Origin: Halalkalicoccus paucihalophilus
GTDB lineage: Archaea > Halobacteriota > Halobacteria > Halobacteriales > Halalkalicoccaceae
Reading direction: 5' to 3'
DNA length: 64,000 bases
Assembly: GCF_001593955.1 (NCBI RefSeq)
Contig: NZ_LTAZ01000017.1
Span: 186,001-250,000 of the forward strand
The notes under the pieces were generated by a model. That model did not search any database and was not told the DNA's origin. It worked only from the letters and a program-made list of their open reading frames with translations. Shown here one piece after another: positions 32,439 through 41,730 of the stretch (position 1 is its first letter; every line of letters starts with the position of its first letter). The position numbers and the translations under genes are program-made.

Positions 32439-33089
32439 ATGAGCGTCATCGCTGAAATCCAGATCGAGGGCAATTTCGTCCTCAGTGAATTGCTCGCGGA
32501 GCTGCCCGACGTTCCGATCCAACTCGAACGGGTGGTTCCAGCCGGGGAGCGAACGGTGCCCCTGATCTGGATCCATACGGACGAGCCCGAACCAGTCGAA
32601 CAGCACCTTCGTGAGCATCGGTTGATCGAGTCGATCACCCAACTTGATGTCTTTGAGGATCGAGCATTGTATCGCATCGAGTGGACTGAAGAGCCCGATA
32701 GTATCTTCAATGAGATCCAGTCGAAGCGAGCGGATCTCCTTGATGCAGTAGGGATGGGCAGTACGTGGACGTTCGAGCTCCGATTTCCGAGCCATGAGGC
32801 GCTCTCGGAGTTTCACTCTCATTGTAAAGAGGCAGGCCTCCCGCTGTCAGTCAATCGTATCTATCGGCCGAGCAGTGCTGAGTCACCCGAACGCTATGGA
32901 TTAACTGATATCCAATATGACACACTCCTTTCAGCGCTGAAGCAGGGTTACTTTACGGTTCCGCGGGAGATAACCTCCAAGGAGTTAGGGGCGCAACTCG
33001 GGGTATCGGATCAGGCGGTGACCGAACGGATCCGCCGCGGGACCACGAATATCCTGTCCCACATTCTGGTCTCACCAGACGACACCTGA
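32439..33089 (+). CDS. HTH_10 (Bat-type) transcriptional regulator 2 (216 aa)
   Basis: Same domain plan as the gene at 31299: MSVIAEIQIEGNFVLSELLA; FELRFPSHEALSEFHSHCKE; C-terminal LTDIQYDTLLSALKQGYFTV and TSKELGAQLGVSDQAVTERI. The second gene of an operon with the 72-aa protein. The duplication and the divergent arrangement suggest the pair arose by an inverted duplication. Confidence 0.85.
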   Translation: MSVIAEIQIEGNFVLSELLAELPDVPIQLERVVPAGERTVPLIWIHTDEPEPVEQHLREHRLIESITQLDVFEDRALYRIEWTEEPDSIFNEIQSKRADLLDAVGMGSTWTFELRFPSHEALSEFHSHCKEAGLPLSVNRIYRPSSAESPERYGLTDIQYDTLLSALKQGYFTVPREITSKELGAQLGVSDQAVTERIRRGTTNILSHILVSPDDT

Positions 33090-33158
33090 CTGAGCGAGCA
33101 GGGGCACTATCAGTGGGGTCGGGTACCGAGCCACGAGAACTCACTGTTGCAGGTGTAC

Positions 33159-33380
33159 TTACGAATGGCTCACTTCTGGCGATGATGGAGCAATCTCGTA
33201 GACCATTACCTCTAGATCAGGTCGATCGTCGTACCGGCAGACCCAGGTGGATCTGATTGGCACGTTATTCCTCTCGGCGGATCGGAAGAGCCGACACAAC
33301 TCCTGTGCTAACTCCTCTTCACTCTGAATCTCAGTGGGCGTGATGATAAAACAACTACGTGCTGACGCCGCATAGTCTAC
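33159..33380 (-). pseudogene. Relic of the 72-aa HTH_10-operon protein
   Basis: Open minus-strand frame with no start codon. It reads ITPTEIQSEEELAQELCRLF, RSAERNNVPIRSTWVCRYDD, RPDLEVMVYEIAP and stops at 33159. It aligns with the protein at 32217. A TGGTATGCCA site (33386-33395) is just upstream, in the place where its promoter should be. A frameshift near the ATG at about 33367 may have destroyed the start. Confidence 0.5.
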
Positions 33381-33562
33381 TGACTTGGTATGCCACTGAG
33401 ATTCGAGACTCGAAATTCTTCCTCATACAGTCGAAACGTGTGTCTCAGGCAGAAGGGCGATAAACCCTGCCGGATCGCGCCGAAGGTCGACCGCCATGTG
33501 ACACGCCGAGAGCGGGATACGACTACCGAGTGGACGTCGTCGCGGGCGAGTGCGAGATCAAA

Positions 33563-33895
33563 TACAGCATGTTTTGAAGTGAAGCCTCAGAAACTCATGT
33601 CCAGAAGCGCCGCAGGTGCAATGGGAGGTTTAAATTCCGAAATATTTATTATCTGTTTGAATAGTAAGCTTGGTTGACCAGGTGGAGGATTGGTATGGGA
33701 TAGGGCCGATAGGGTAAATGGTCCGTCACACTGTGCGCTCATGGCGTGACGGGTTCCAATTGGGAGAGGGGGATTGCGACTCAGATTGCCTCTGACATCA
33801 CCCTGAGTCGGCTCGTGGATGAGCTCATCCTTCCTCTGCTAATAATTTCTTGATCGTGAGAGGGTTATCCGTGCCTCTGACAACCGGTACGTATC
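33563..33895. repeat. Block repeat copy 2 (about 330 bp)
   Basis: Direct-orientation copy of 30590-30945, about 3 kb apart, bracketing the HTH_10 pair. It begins with ATACAGCATGTTTTGAAG, matching the 3' end of the zinc mini-protein gene of copy 1, and ends near GTGCCTCTGACAACCGGT. Confidence 0.7.
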
Positions 33896-34118
33896 GAATA
33901 GACACGTGGTATCATATAACACCCTTTAGTATACCAAGCCCGATCACTATCAGCATAGCCGACCAATAGAGAGTTACATCAAAGAATTACATTCTCCGGC
34001 TATTTCGAACCCGGCACCCGAGCCAAGACCGAGGGTAGCTTCCACTGCACCTCCACAGGATAAGCGAGCTCGCGGCCTGCCTCCAGGGAGTGAGTCTGAC
34101 GACGAGACAGCCCGTTCT
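33896..34118. other. Region with GGTATACC-like sites, no gene supported
   Basis: TGGTATCA at 33907 and TAGTATACCA at 33927-33936 are variants of the operator motif. A start-less open frame runs from about 33930 into the next entry. Confidence 0.35.
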
Positions 34119-34379
34119 GTGTCGAAGTTGTATCAACAACAGGTACTAACGACGTTGCAACAAGCCATTCAAACCGACTACAACGGGGTTGATATCGTTC
34201 ATCTCGACCAGGAGTCGAGGGCGGGATTCAGTCTGACCACGTGGCAGGCAACCAAATGGGAAACAGAACCTCCAGCCCCAGCCGCATCCGCAGACGGGTG
34301 CCAGAGATATGATTTTCGCTACTACGATCGCGACACGCTTCTTTCCTCTCTGTCGCACGGGAAATGGCCTGGTCCATGA
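34119..34379 (+). CDS. Hypothetical protein (86 aa), doubtful
   Basis: A GTG start gives MSKLYQQQVLTTLQQAIQTD, then YNGVDIVHLDQESRAGFSLT. The frame is open for another 60 codons upstream with no ATG, so the true start is unclear or lost. No family recognised. May be a damaged relative of the small regulator-operon proteins nearby. Confidence 0.3.
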   Translation: MSKLYQQQVLTTLQQAIQTDYNGVDIVHLDQESRAGFSLTTWQATKWETEPPAPAASADGCQRYDFRYYDRDTLLSSLSHGKWPGP

Positions 34380-34554
34380 AGTGCTGCAGGTGATCCGACC
34401 ACCTCTTCCAGTTTTGGAACGATCCACGAAATCCTGACCACAGAGCGTATTGCCGTGTTCTACGAGGTGATAAGATACGAGTTTCTCAGTCTGTACGGGA
34501 GACAGCGCGGTGTTCAGTTGAGCCGCTCAGAGAGATCGCAGACAGGATGAGCGC

Positions 34555-34760
34555 CGCGATCGAGCACTGACTAGCCGACGATGCCGTGGTCGTGACCGAC
34601 GGCGGTGTTGCGACGAGACTGCCACGCAGAGCGATCAGAAGGCTCGAATCACCGGCTCGAACCTCGAGCCGCCGGAGCAGGGTGGCGAGACATACTACCG
34701 GTGCGAGGACTGCGGTCGGGAGTCGCTCCGTCGTGGGGACGTCGAGCGCTCGGAGTGATA
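34555..34760 (+). pseudogene. Fragment of a second SWIM-family gene
   Basis: Reads ADDAVVVTDGGVAT, then after a frameshift ETATQSDQKARITGSNLEPP, EQGGETYYRCEDCGRESLRR, GDVERSE and a stop. This equals the C-terminal third of the gene at 29681. The SWIM motif itself is missing. Confidence 0.7.
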
Positions 34761-34777
34761 CCTGAACGGGAAGATTC

Positions 34778-35431
34778 TCACACAAGGTGGAGGCGGTCTT
34801 GGTCGGGCGAGTAGATCTCGCCTTTGTCGTGGAGCTTCTGGATCTCGTGTTTGGTGCGCTTCGGGGGCATGCCCTCCTGCCCGGCACGCTGGTAAACTTT
34901 TTCCTTGGGAGCACCGCACTCGCCGTCATACATTTCCTGCAGTTCGTGGACGATCGTCTTGATCGCCTTCACGTGTTCGCGAGCCGTCTTCGCTCGTCCG
35001 GTCTCGATTACCTCAACGTCATATTCACCCACCTCCTCCTCAGTGGCGACGCCGAGTTGCCCGAGACAGTCCTCGATTAGTTCTACTACGTTGGTGAGGT
35101 GGCTCTCCACGACTGTTTCGGAGGAGGTGAGACGGGCGTTCGCCTCGGTTAATCGCCGCACCGCGTTAGGATGGATTTGCAGCGGGACGCCCACCTCCTT
35201 GATGGACTCGTTTATGTGGTGAGTGGAGGCGGCGATCTCCTCAGCCAGTGTATCGGAGACTGTCGGCGTGATCATCCGCACGGTGCCGAGATACTCTGCA
35301 GCCTCATCGACAGTGAACGCCTCAGTGTCGTACGAGACTGGCTGGGGCGAGGAGCTCGCCGCGACGAGGTCGACCTTTGAAGGGAGCTCACCGTATGGTG
35401 AGATTTGCTCAACCAGCGGCTCATACGAATC
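34778..35431 (-). pseudogene. mcm: C-terminal relic of a plasmid MCM helicase
   Basis: The open minus-strand frame lacks a proper start. DSYEPLVEQISPYGELPSKV then DLVAA resembles the MCM arginine-finger region (family: Y-E-P-...-L-S-R-F-D-L), but the catalytic Arg is replaced by Lys. MITPTVSDTLAEEIAAS follows, and then the C-terminal winged helix of MCM (APKEKVYQRAGQEGMPPKRT; KHEIQKLHDKGEIYSPDQDR). Walker A and B are absent. It is a remnant of a plasmid replication gene, useful as evidence of a former replicon here. Confidence 0.65.
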
Positions 35432-35434
35432 TCA

Positions 35435-35697
35435 ATGGCCGATTTCGGCGTATCAATTAGGAGGTGACTTGCGTGGTTTTCCACGTCCTCGTTCGACGCC
35501 TGTGGTGCCTCTCCCGCTTTAGCGGTAGCGTTCCCAGTGTTGGTTTGAATAGGCTCAGGATTAGGTGGAGAACTGCTCTCATTCTCATCGTTTTCTCGGG
35601 TGAGCAGCCACGTCGTTGCCCCGCTTACGGTTATGCCTACGGTTGTTGCTACACTGGCAATCGTACCTCTCCGCTTCGTCGTTCCCTGCTCATGCTT
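35435..35697 (-). pseudogene. Relic with one membrane segment, unrecognised
   Basis: Minus-strand frame without a start. RGTIASVATTVGITVSGATT is a likely TM helix, followed by an acidic Pro-rich linker (ENDENESSSPPNPEPIQTNT) and DVENHASHLLIDTPKSAIEI. It runs into the MCM relic in another frame. I cannot name the family. Confidence 0.35.
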
Positions 35698-35727
35698 CTA
35701 CGCTCATTCAGGTCTTACCGGTCGATG

Positions 35728-36162
35728 TCAGTTCGGGTCATAGGGATTTGTCGCTGTGTCGAGCCGATATACATCCTCTATAGCATCGAAATCATCATCG
35801 AACGCATACAGATAGCCAAGCCCCTCGGTTTGCATATACGCGATAATACAGGAATCAACGAACGAGAGAGGCTCGTGCTGTCGGAACAGGGCTTTTCCCG
35901 TCGCGAAAGCGTCAGCGTTGAGTGAGTCGATATGGAAGCAACTGTTCTCCTCTATTCGGTCCAGAAGGTCGACAGCAGCGTTGTGACCTGCATGGGTCGT
36001 GAGCCCGTTGAGAGTTTCCGCGAGGACGTAGTCGAGAACGACCGCTTCGGGGAGAGACCCTCTATCGGTACCTTTGAGGATGGGGAGTGCAGCCTCATGT
36101 GAACTATCCCGCCGATACACCGCTGCGAAGAGGACCGTTGTATCGATCAGTGCACGCGGCAT
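35728..36162 (-). CDS. vapC: VapC-type PIN-domain ribonuclease toxin (144 aa)
   Basis: PIN fold with the four acidic sites visible: Asp7 in ALIDTTVLFAAVYR, Glu in LAETLNGL, Asp in SFVDSCIIAYM and Asp in YAFDDDFDAIE. Starts MPRALIDTTVLFAAVYRRDS. The antitoxin stop (TAA) is immediately followed by this ATG. Unlike the two other PIN genes in this window, it is intact. Confidence 0.85.
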   Translation of the reverse strand: MPRALIDTTVLFAAVYRRDSSHEAALPILKGTDRGSLPEAVVLDYVLAETLNGLTTHAGHNAAVDLLDRIEENSCFHIDSLNADAFATGKALFRQHEPLSFVDSCIIAYMQTEGLGYLYAFDDDFDAIEDVYRLDTATNPYDPN

Positions 36163-36414
36163 TTACTCAACGTCGACGCCCCAGACGTCGTGATCCTTCC
36201 TCACATCAGTCGTCTCCTCACCATCGTAGCCGTCGAATTCCGCAAATGTTCCCGTTTGCTGTTGTACCACTCGGATTCGGGCAGTCCCATCTGCTTCGAG
36301 GTGCCACCGAAGTTGGTCGCCGTCATCGATTCCAAGTTCACGCCGAACACGAGCGGGAATATTCGCTTGATTCCCCGAGACCTTGCTTTCGGCGTCGACT
36401 CGATCGCTGCTCAT
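36163..36414 (-). CDS. vapB: AbrB/SpoVT-type antitoxin (83 aa)
   Basis: Swapped-hairpin DNA-binding domain: ESKVSGNQANIPARVRRELG, IDDGDQLRWHLEADGTARIR. The acidic C-terminal tail (FDGYDGEETTDVRKDHDVWG) would occupy the toxin active site. It is the first gene of the operon. A perfect palindrome at 36446-36465 is the likely autoregulatory site. Confidence 0.85.
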   Translation of the reverse strand: MSSDRVDAESKVSGNQANIPARVRRELGIDDGDQLRWHLEADGTARIRVVQQQTGTFAEFDGYDGEETTDVRKDHDVWGVDVE

Positions 36415-36434
36415 ATCTCTCAGTATGAGATCAG

Positions 36435-36465
36435 CCGTGAAAAGCCTAGTGTGTCATCACACTAG
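36435..36465 (-). promoter_or_regulatory. vapBC promoter with perfect 8-bp inverted repeat
   Basis: CTAGTGTG-TCAT-CACACTAG at 36446-36465. The T-rich box GCTTTTCA (minus strand, about 36437-36445) lies 22-32 nt before the start codon at 36414, as expected of a leaderless promoter. A bound VapB dimer would cover the upstream BRE region. Confidence 0.65.
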
Positions 36466-36956
36466 ACCCGGTGCATAGATTCATTGGTTGTCTAGTCATG
36501 ATACGTTCTCGCACTTGACCATCTTCCCGGGCTTGTTGGAGGGGGTCTCGTAGATTTGCTGAAGCGCCTCCTCAGCGACGAGCAAATTTGATCGTTGAAA
36601 AACTCACGACCACTGGAGGCGGTGTCCGTCGCGATAGAGGAAGAAGGCGAACGTCAGTGCGAGCGTCATATGCAGCAATCTGGTCGAGATTGCGCCGAGC
36701 CTCAGAGCACCACGTTGATCCCCTGTTCGGCTTGTGAGAGTTGTCCCATCCGGCTGGGCCGGTCCACAAGTTGCGGCAGGTTCTGGATGGCTCTGGCGAG
36801 CGACTGCTGATTGCCCGGCAGGCGCTCCAGCAGCACGTTCACCGTCTCGGAGCCGACGGTCGCGGTTGAATTGTCGGACCGCGACGAACCCAGTGGCTAT
36901 CTAGTCAAAGAGCGAACATCTCTTGGAGACGAGAAGAGCATCGAGGTAACTTGGAA
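36466..36956 (-). pseudogene. Decayed plasmid sequence, family not recognised
   Basis: Short minus-strand stretches look formerly coding: VGSETVNVLLERLPGNQQSL, ARAIQNLPQLVDRPSRMGQL (about 36730-36870) and LVAEEALQQIYETPSNKPGK, MVKCENVS (about 36500-36590). They are separated by stops and frame changes. I cannot assign them. Confidence 0.4.
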
Positions 36957-37547
36957 TCAATCATATACAGCAGCGGATGCTTCACTCTCTTCACGCTCGC
37001 CGATCCGATAGCGTGTCTCCAGAGGGTAACCTTCGTAGCGTGCAAGCGCAAGATGGAGGGCGACTGCAACGGCGAGCAAGCCGAAGTTCCAGATAGGAGA
37101 GTTGTAGTAGATGACGTCGATGATTATGTGTTCGGGGTAGACTGGCCAAAACGGGGCGAGCGGTGCCGCGATGTCGGGCGCAGAGAGCAAGTCCGCGAAG
37201 ATGTGACTGACGCCCCCAGTGAGTAACCCAGCCGTGGCGAAGAGGAACACCGTCTCTGTGGGGATTGTCGTGCTTCTAATCCATCGATGAGTATTGAAGT
37301 GGGCAGTAAGCCAGCGTGCGGCAACAGCCCCACTGAGAACGCTGACGAGTGCAACGAACAGCACGGTATGGGTCACGCCGTGATGAGAGACTGGGAGATA
37401 GTGTTGAAGGACCAAGTCAGAGTCTGGCAACATCGCCGTCACCAACGTGAACCCGGTAAATCCGAGGGCACCACGATGACCCCAGAGGACCCACGCAGGA
37501 GCGGCGAACAACAGTGCCATCGCGAAATGCCCACTCACGTCTACCAT
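36957..37547 (-). CDS. YdjM-type membrane-bound metal-dependent hydrolase (196 aa)
   Basis: PF04307-like protein: MVDVSGHFAMALLFAAPAWV with His7, LPDSDLVLQHYLPVSHHGVT HTV with the DxD and HHxxTHT motifs, and GGVSHIFADLL with a late His/Asp pair. Five hydrophobic segments. The family is thought to bind metal at the membrane, but its substrate is unknown. Length is normal. Confidence 0.85.
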   Translation of the reverse strand: MVDVSGHFAMALLFAAPAWVLWGHRGALGFTGFTLVTAMLPDSDLVLQHYLPVSHHGVTHTVLFVALVSVLSGAVAARWLTAHFNTHRWIRSTTIPTETVFLFATAGLLTGGVSHIFADLLSAPDIAAPLAPFWPVYPEHIIIDVIYYNSPIWNFGLLAVAVALHLALARYEGYPLETRYRIGEREESEASAAVYD

Positions 37548-37662
37548 GCCTCAAGAACAAAGGGGTCGGGAGTATACGTATTCTGGTTTGTAGGGCTCCC
37601 TCCTCAGGAGAGAGGAATGGCCTTGTTGACACCCTTCATCGACGACAGCCTTGTGAGGTGTT

Positions 37663-39432
37663 TCACCCCAGACAGGAAAAGTCGTCAGAGCTGGGCTCCT
37701 CTCCCTCCGGCCAGGCCTCCATACTAGCATCTTGAGGGTAGTAGAGACTGCCACTGTTATCCCAACCCCACCCAGCATCTTCAAGAATTTGTCGTGCTTG
37801 ATCCGTGTCCGATCTCTCGCCTGCGATTTCGGTCAGAACTTCCTCGTTGTACCACGGGTGTTCTTGGGAGTTGAACGTAGCATGAGTCACCACCTCTGAT
37901 TCGCCAAATGCATATGTTGCATTTAGCGTCTGTCGGTCGATCATGTGGGAGAGAGCCTGCCGGAATTCAGGAAACATCCCCGGTGCGTATGACATCTGAG
38001 GCATCACTCCGAACGGCAAATGCGCCACGCCAGTGATGACCTGCACACTGTCGCCCATCTGTTCCTGCAACTGTTGACCCGCCTCCGGGTGAAGGGCGAC
38101 GGCTACGTTGAGTTCTTCATTTTCGAACGCACGGACTACCCCATCCGTACTATCGTACAGTTGTAGCAGGATCGGTGTATCGGTTTGGTAGGTTGGATGT
38201 CCGTCATGAGGTTCAAGCCGCATATTTTCCTGATTGTTATATGCCGTGATTTGATAGGGACCTGCGCCAATCATCGGATCCTCGAAATCGGTTGGATTAT
38301 CTTCAATACCCGCATCGACATAGGGTGCCTGCGGGAGGACTCCATAAATCGAAAGGCTCGCTGTGAGCAGTGTTGGGGCCGGATCTTCAGTGTTGAAGCT
38401 CACTGTACTGTTATCGATAATTTCGACAGTAAGATTTTCTGGAAGATTCGTCCACTGATAGTTGCCAGCGTGGTACTGTTCAGCTAGGAATTCGTAAGTC
38501 CATTTGATATCTTCTGGTGTAACAGGATCACCGTTATGGAAGGTTGCTTCACGGAGGTTAAATGTAGTAGATGTTCCGTCCTCTGAAACTTCCCAATCTT
38601 CTGCCAGAACAGGTACAAGCTCATAATTAGAATTATACATGAGAAGTGGCGAATGAGTTAAGCTTGTATACAGACCCATGGAGTCACCATCAGCCACAGT
38701 TGGATAAAAGCTGCTCGTCAGATGCTCTGACGGTAGATTAGCGATAAGACTGTCTGTACCACTTTGAGCACTTACACCTGCTTCTACGAGTGCGGCCCAA
38801 TGAGTATCAGTCAGTCCGGCCGAACCAGTTTCAATGGATTGAATCTGGGAAGTGTTAATGGCAGCGGTCGTTGGACGCTCAATAGTTGGAATGAACGCGA
38901 TATCCGATGAAAAAACACTCATTGCTTCACCGACAACTTGTTCTCGCTCCTCAGTGGTACCTGTAGAGGCCTGTTGCGCAGCAAATTCAGAAAATTCACA
39001 GCTGGCATAGTTTGTTGGATTGTAGTTGCCATTTGCACCTGCAAAATCAATACTATAATTGGTCAACAGTTCGTTTGGATCAAGTCGCCCTGGCGAAGGA
39101 CCATGGCTATTTACTGCAATGTGAAAGCCACGACTATCGTTAGCGACTGCATCCAATCCTTCAGCTGTGGTCATCGGCATTGTTTCAATTTCAATACCGA
39201 GCTCATCGGCAGCAGTTCGGATATTTGAGATCGTCTCTTCAAAGAGTACGGTCGGTGGGCCTTGGTCGGACCAATACTGGAACGTTAGTGTAGGAACACG
39301 CTCGCCCAGATCTTCTGTACCACCCCCGCCAAGACAACCAGCGAGAGCAGCACCAGAGGCTGCCCCAATTGTTTGTAATACTCGGCGTCGACTGACACTT
39401 TGCTCCGAATCTCGCTTGCCATTTGGTGGCAT
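37663..39432 (-). CDS. Dipeptide/oligopeptide ABC transporter binding lipoprotein
   Basis: SBP family 5. Start at MPPNGKRDSEQSVSRRRVLQ is preferred; a second ATG 15 bp upstream is less likely. Tat signal with lipobox (LAGC). Family features: TFNLREATFHNGDPVTPEDI, KWTYEFL, FGVMPQMSYAPGMFPEFRQA and LSHMIDRQTLNATYA. The region with repeated asparagines in the N-terminal lobe is AT-rich compared with the C-terminal end. Last gene of the C-D-F-B-A operon, with 167 bp between it and the permease. Confidence 0.9.
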   Translation of the reverse strand: MPPNGKRDSEQSVSRRRVLQTIGAASGAALAGCLGGGGTEDLGERVPTLTFQYWSDQGPPTVLFEETISNIRTAADELGIEIETMPMTTAEGLDAVANDSRGFHIAVNSHGPSPGRLDPNELLTNYSIDFAGANGNYNPTNYASCEFSEFAAQQASTGTTEEREQVVGEAMSVFSSDIAFIPTIERPTTAAINTSQIQSIETGSAGLTDTHWAALVEAGVSAQSGTDSLIANLPSEHLTSSFYPTVADGDSMGLYTSLTHSPLLMYNSNYELVPVLAEDWEVSEDGTSTTFNLREATFHNGDPVTPEDIKWTYEFLAEQYHAGNYQWTNLPENLTVEIIDNSTVSFNTEDPAPTLLTASLSIYGVLPQAPYVDAGIEDNPTDFEDPMIGAGPYQITAYNNQENMRLEPHDGHPTYQTDTPILLQLYDSTDGVVRAFENEELNVAVALHPEAGQQLQEQMGDSVQVITGVAHLPFGVMPQMSYAPGMFPEFRQALSHMIDRQTLNATYAFGESEVVTHATFNSQEHPWYNEEVLTEIAGERSDTDQARQILEDAGWGWDNSGSLYYPQDASMEAWPEGEEPSSDDFSCLG

Positions 39433-39614
39433 ACACCAAACACACAAGTCAATTGAGAAAAAGATTTCGGTAAATATCTTCCTGCTGGCAGCTACTATCT
39501 GGTCTAATCATGCGTCGAAGTACAGATATCTTATGTGTAAATATAAACTGATGATCCAACACCGATATAGTGATAAACTTGATTTATTTTTGAAATTAGT
39601 AGAATTATTGTGTA

Positions 39615-40616
39615 TTATTCATTGTTATCATTTCCAACAGATACGCGGGGATCGATAACTCCATAAAGCAGATCCACAAGGAAATTACCTAGAATAACCC
39701 ATACAGCTGCGACGAGGAAAACAAATTGGATAACAGGGAAGTCCCTCGCTAATACAGAGTCAACTAACAATCGTCCAATCCCAGGCCAATTAAAGACGAT
39801 CTCTATTAGGACAAGCCCACTGATGGAACTGGCTAGTGAAATTGGATATAGCGTCACGACTGGGAGCGAAGCATGTCTCATGAGTTTGCGCAGTAGTGCT
39901 GGTCGTGGGAGTCCCTTCAGCCGGTGATAGTGAAGAAATTCTTGATTACTTACCTCCACGACACTGTTACGCATGATAAGTGCCGGATACTGCATGAAAT
40001 AGAGTGTGATTGTGGCAAAGGGTAGTGCATAGTGCATCCAAAATTCCTTCAGGAAAAATCGGTGCCAGAAGGGTTCACCTCCGATCATAACCGCAGTTTC
40101 TGTTGAGAGCATGCCTGAAGTCGGAAAGATGTTTATCGTTTGGGAAAACGCTGCGATCAGCAGGATACCTAGGAAGAAGTCCGGAATCGAGTGGAATACC
40201 GAGACGGTAATAATGCTTGATTTTTCAAAGAGGCCACCCCGATATCGTCCGATAACCGTACCAACTAGACTACCGATAATATATGTCGCTGTTATTGCTG
40301 GGAACACTAGAATAGCTGAATTGATAATACGGGGGCGAACGAGGTCCCAAACTGGCGCATTATGCCGAAATGATTGACCAGCATCTGCAGTCAAGAGGTT
40401 CGTTATGTATCTAACATACTGTTCATGAAGTGGTGCGTTCAGGCCCCATTTCGCCTCTAATCGAGCAATTTGATCCGCATTCATCCCCTGTTGAACAAGC
40501 AGGGATGAATAATCACCCGGCATTAATCGGAAAAACACAAACAATGATGAAGCGACTAAGAAAATGAGTGCCACTGTAATAGCTGTCCGGTGAGCAAAAT
40601 ATCGGAGACGACTCAT
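39615..40616 (-). CDS. Dipeptide ABC transporter permease, DppB-type
   Basis: 333 aa with six TM helices. N-terminus MSRLRYFAHRTAITVALIFL is typical of DppB, and the EAA-type loop is HYHRLKGLPRPALLRKLMRH. It contains the DppB-type periplasmic segment YITNLLTADAGQSFRHNAPV. It follows the ATPase gene with an 82-bp gap. Confidence 0.9.
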   Translation of the reverse strand: MSRLRYFAHRTAITVALIFLVASSLFVFFRLMPGDYSSLLVQQGMNADQIARLEAKWGLNAPLHEQYVRYITNLLTADAGQSFRHNAPVWDLVRPRIINSAILVFPAITATYIIGSLVGTVIGRYRGGLFEKSSIITVSVFHSIPDFFLGILLIAAFSQTINIFPTSGMLSTETAVMIGGEPFWHRFFLKEFWMHYALPFATITLYFMQYPALIMRNSVVEVSNQEFLHYHRLKGLPRPALLRKLMRHASLPVVTLYPISLASSISGLVLIEIVFNWPGIGRLLVDSVLARDFPVIQFVFLVAAVWVILGNFLVDLLYGVIDPRVSVGNDNNE

Positions 40617-40698
40617 GATACTTCTCCTTCAATTCCCGTAATCACTGATAATCGACTATTATCCACCAATACATCGTAACTGATGTTAGTATGCGGTT

Positions 40699-41730
40699 TC
40701 ATTGTGCTTGCTCCGTCTTTTCGGTAGAATGATCATAGTAGAGATGACATGCTACTGTACGATTAGTATCATCTGAAAGAGCCACATCCATTGGTGTCTG
40801 ATCACAGACGTCCATCCGTTCGGGGCAGCGATTTTTGAACCGACATCCCGCAGGCATATTAATCGGATCACCCGGTTCACCGCCAACAGCTGCCCGTTCA
40901 CGTTCATAGTGTGGGTCTGGAATCGGAATAGACTGGATGAGTGCCTGCGTGTAGGGATGTTTAGGCTCGGTTAACAGTTGTTTAGTCGGCGCTTCCTCTA
41001 CAACTCTACCAAGATACATCACATTGATTTTGTCACAGATATACGAAACCGTCGAGAGATCGTGAGAAATATACACCATAGAGACACCAAATTCATCAGT
41101 AAGTTTATTTAGAAGGTTTAGAATCTCTGCTTGAGTCGACACATCAAGCATTGATGCTGGTTCATCTGCTAAAATGACGTCCGGTTTGGTGATGAGTCCG
41201 CGTGCAATAGCAACACGCTGTTTCTCACCGCCTGAGAGCTGATTGGGAAACCGACCAAGATACTTTTCGGCAGGTGTCAGTCCCACTGATTCTAGCATTT
41301 CCTTGATTTGACCAATATCATAGGCGATACCGTGTATTTCAAGGGGTTCAGCTACTGTTCGACGGACACTGAACTTTGGATCTAATGAATTGAATGGGTC
41401 TTGGAAAACAATCTGGACGTGCCGACGAAATTCCTTCCACTCTTCTTTAGTGAACTCTGACACTGGGTCTCCGTGAAATAAAAGTTGGCCATTGGTTGGT
41501 TTATAAAGCCCGATAAGTGTTCGGAGTAATGTGGTTTTCCCACAGCCGCTCTCACCGATAACGCCCTGTACCTGATTTTCCCACAGCTGCATGTTCACAC
41601 CATCAACAGCTTGGACAAACGTTGGGCTCTTTCTTGTAATTCGGTTTTTAACAGTATCGAGAAGACCCGATGATGTGTTAAAGTACTTTTCTAATCCTCG
41701 TAGTTCAAGGACTGGTACATCGCTACTCAT
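40699..41730 (-). CDS. Dipeptide ABC transporter ATPase, DppF-type
   Basis: Walker A GESGCGKTT, signature LSGGEKQRVAIARG, Walker B VILADEPASMLD, and His in YISHDLSTVSYICD. The C-terminal oligopeptide-type tail CRFKNRCPERMDVC holds four cysteines, a probable iron-sulfur or zinc site seen in this subgroup. Overlaps the DppD stop by 4 nt. 343 aa, complete. Confidence 0.92.
   Translation of the reverse strand: MSSDVPVLELRGLEKYFNTSSGLLDTVKNRITRKSPTFVQAVDGVNMQLWENQVQGVIGESGCGKTTLLRTLIGLYKPTNGQLLFHGDPVSEFTKEEWKEFRRHVQIVFQDPFNSLDPKFSVRRTVAEPLEIHGIAYDIGQIKEMLESVGLTPAEKYLGRFPNQLSGGEKQRVAIARGLITKPDVILADEPASMLDVSTQAEILNLLNKLTDEFGVSMVYISHDLSTVSYICDKINVMYLGRVVEEAPTKQLLTEPKHPYTQALIQSIPIPDPHYERERAAVGGEPGDPINMPAGCRFKNRCPERMDVCDQTPMDVALSDDTNRTVACHLYYDHSTEKTEQAQ

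Noticed and set aside
36811-37011. 66-codon plus-strand frame before the hydrolase gene
   Set aside because: Overlaps decayed sequence whose minus-strand stretches look more like former genes. No motif.
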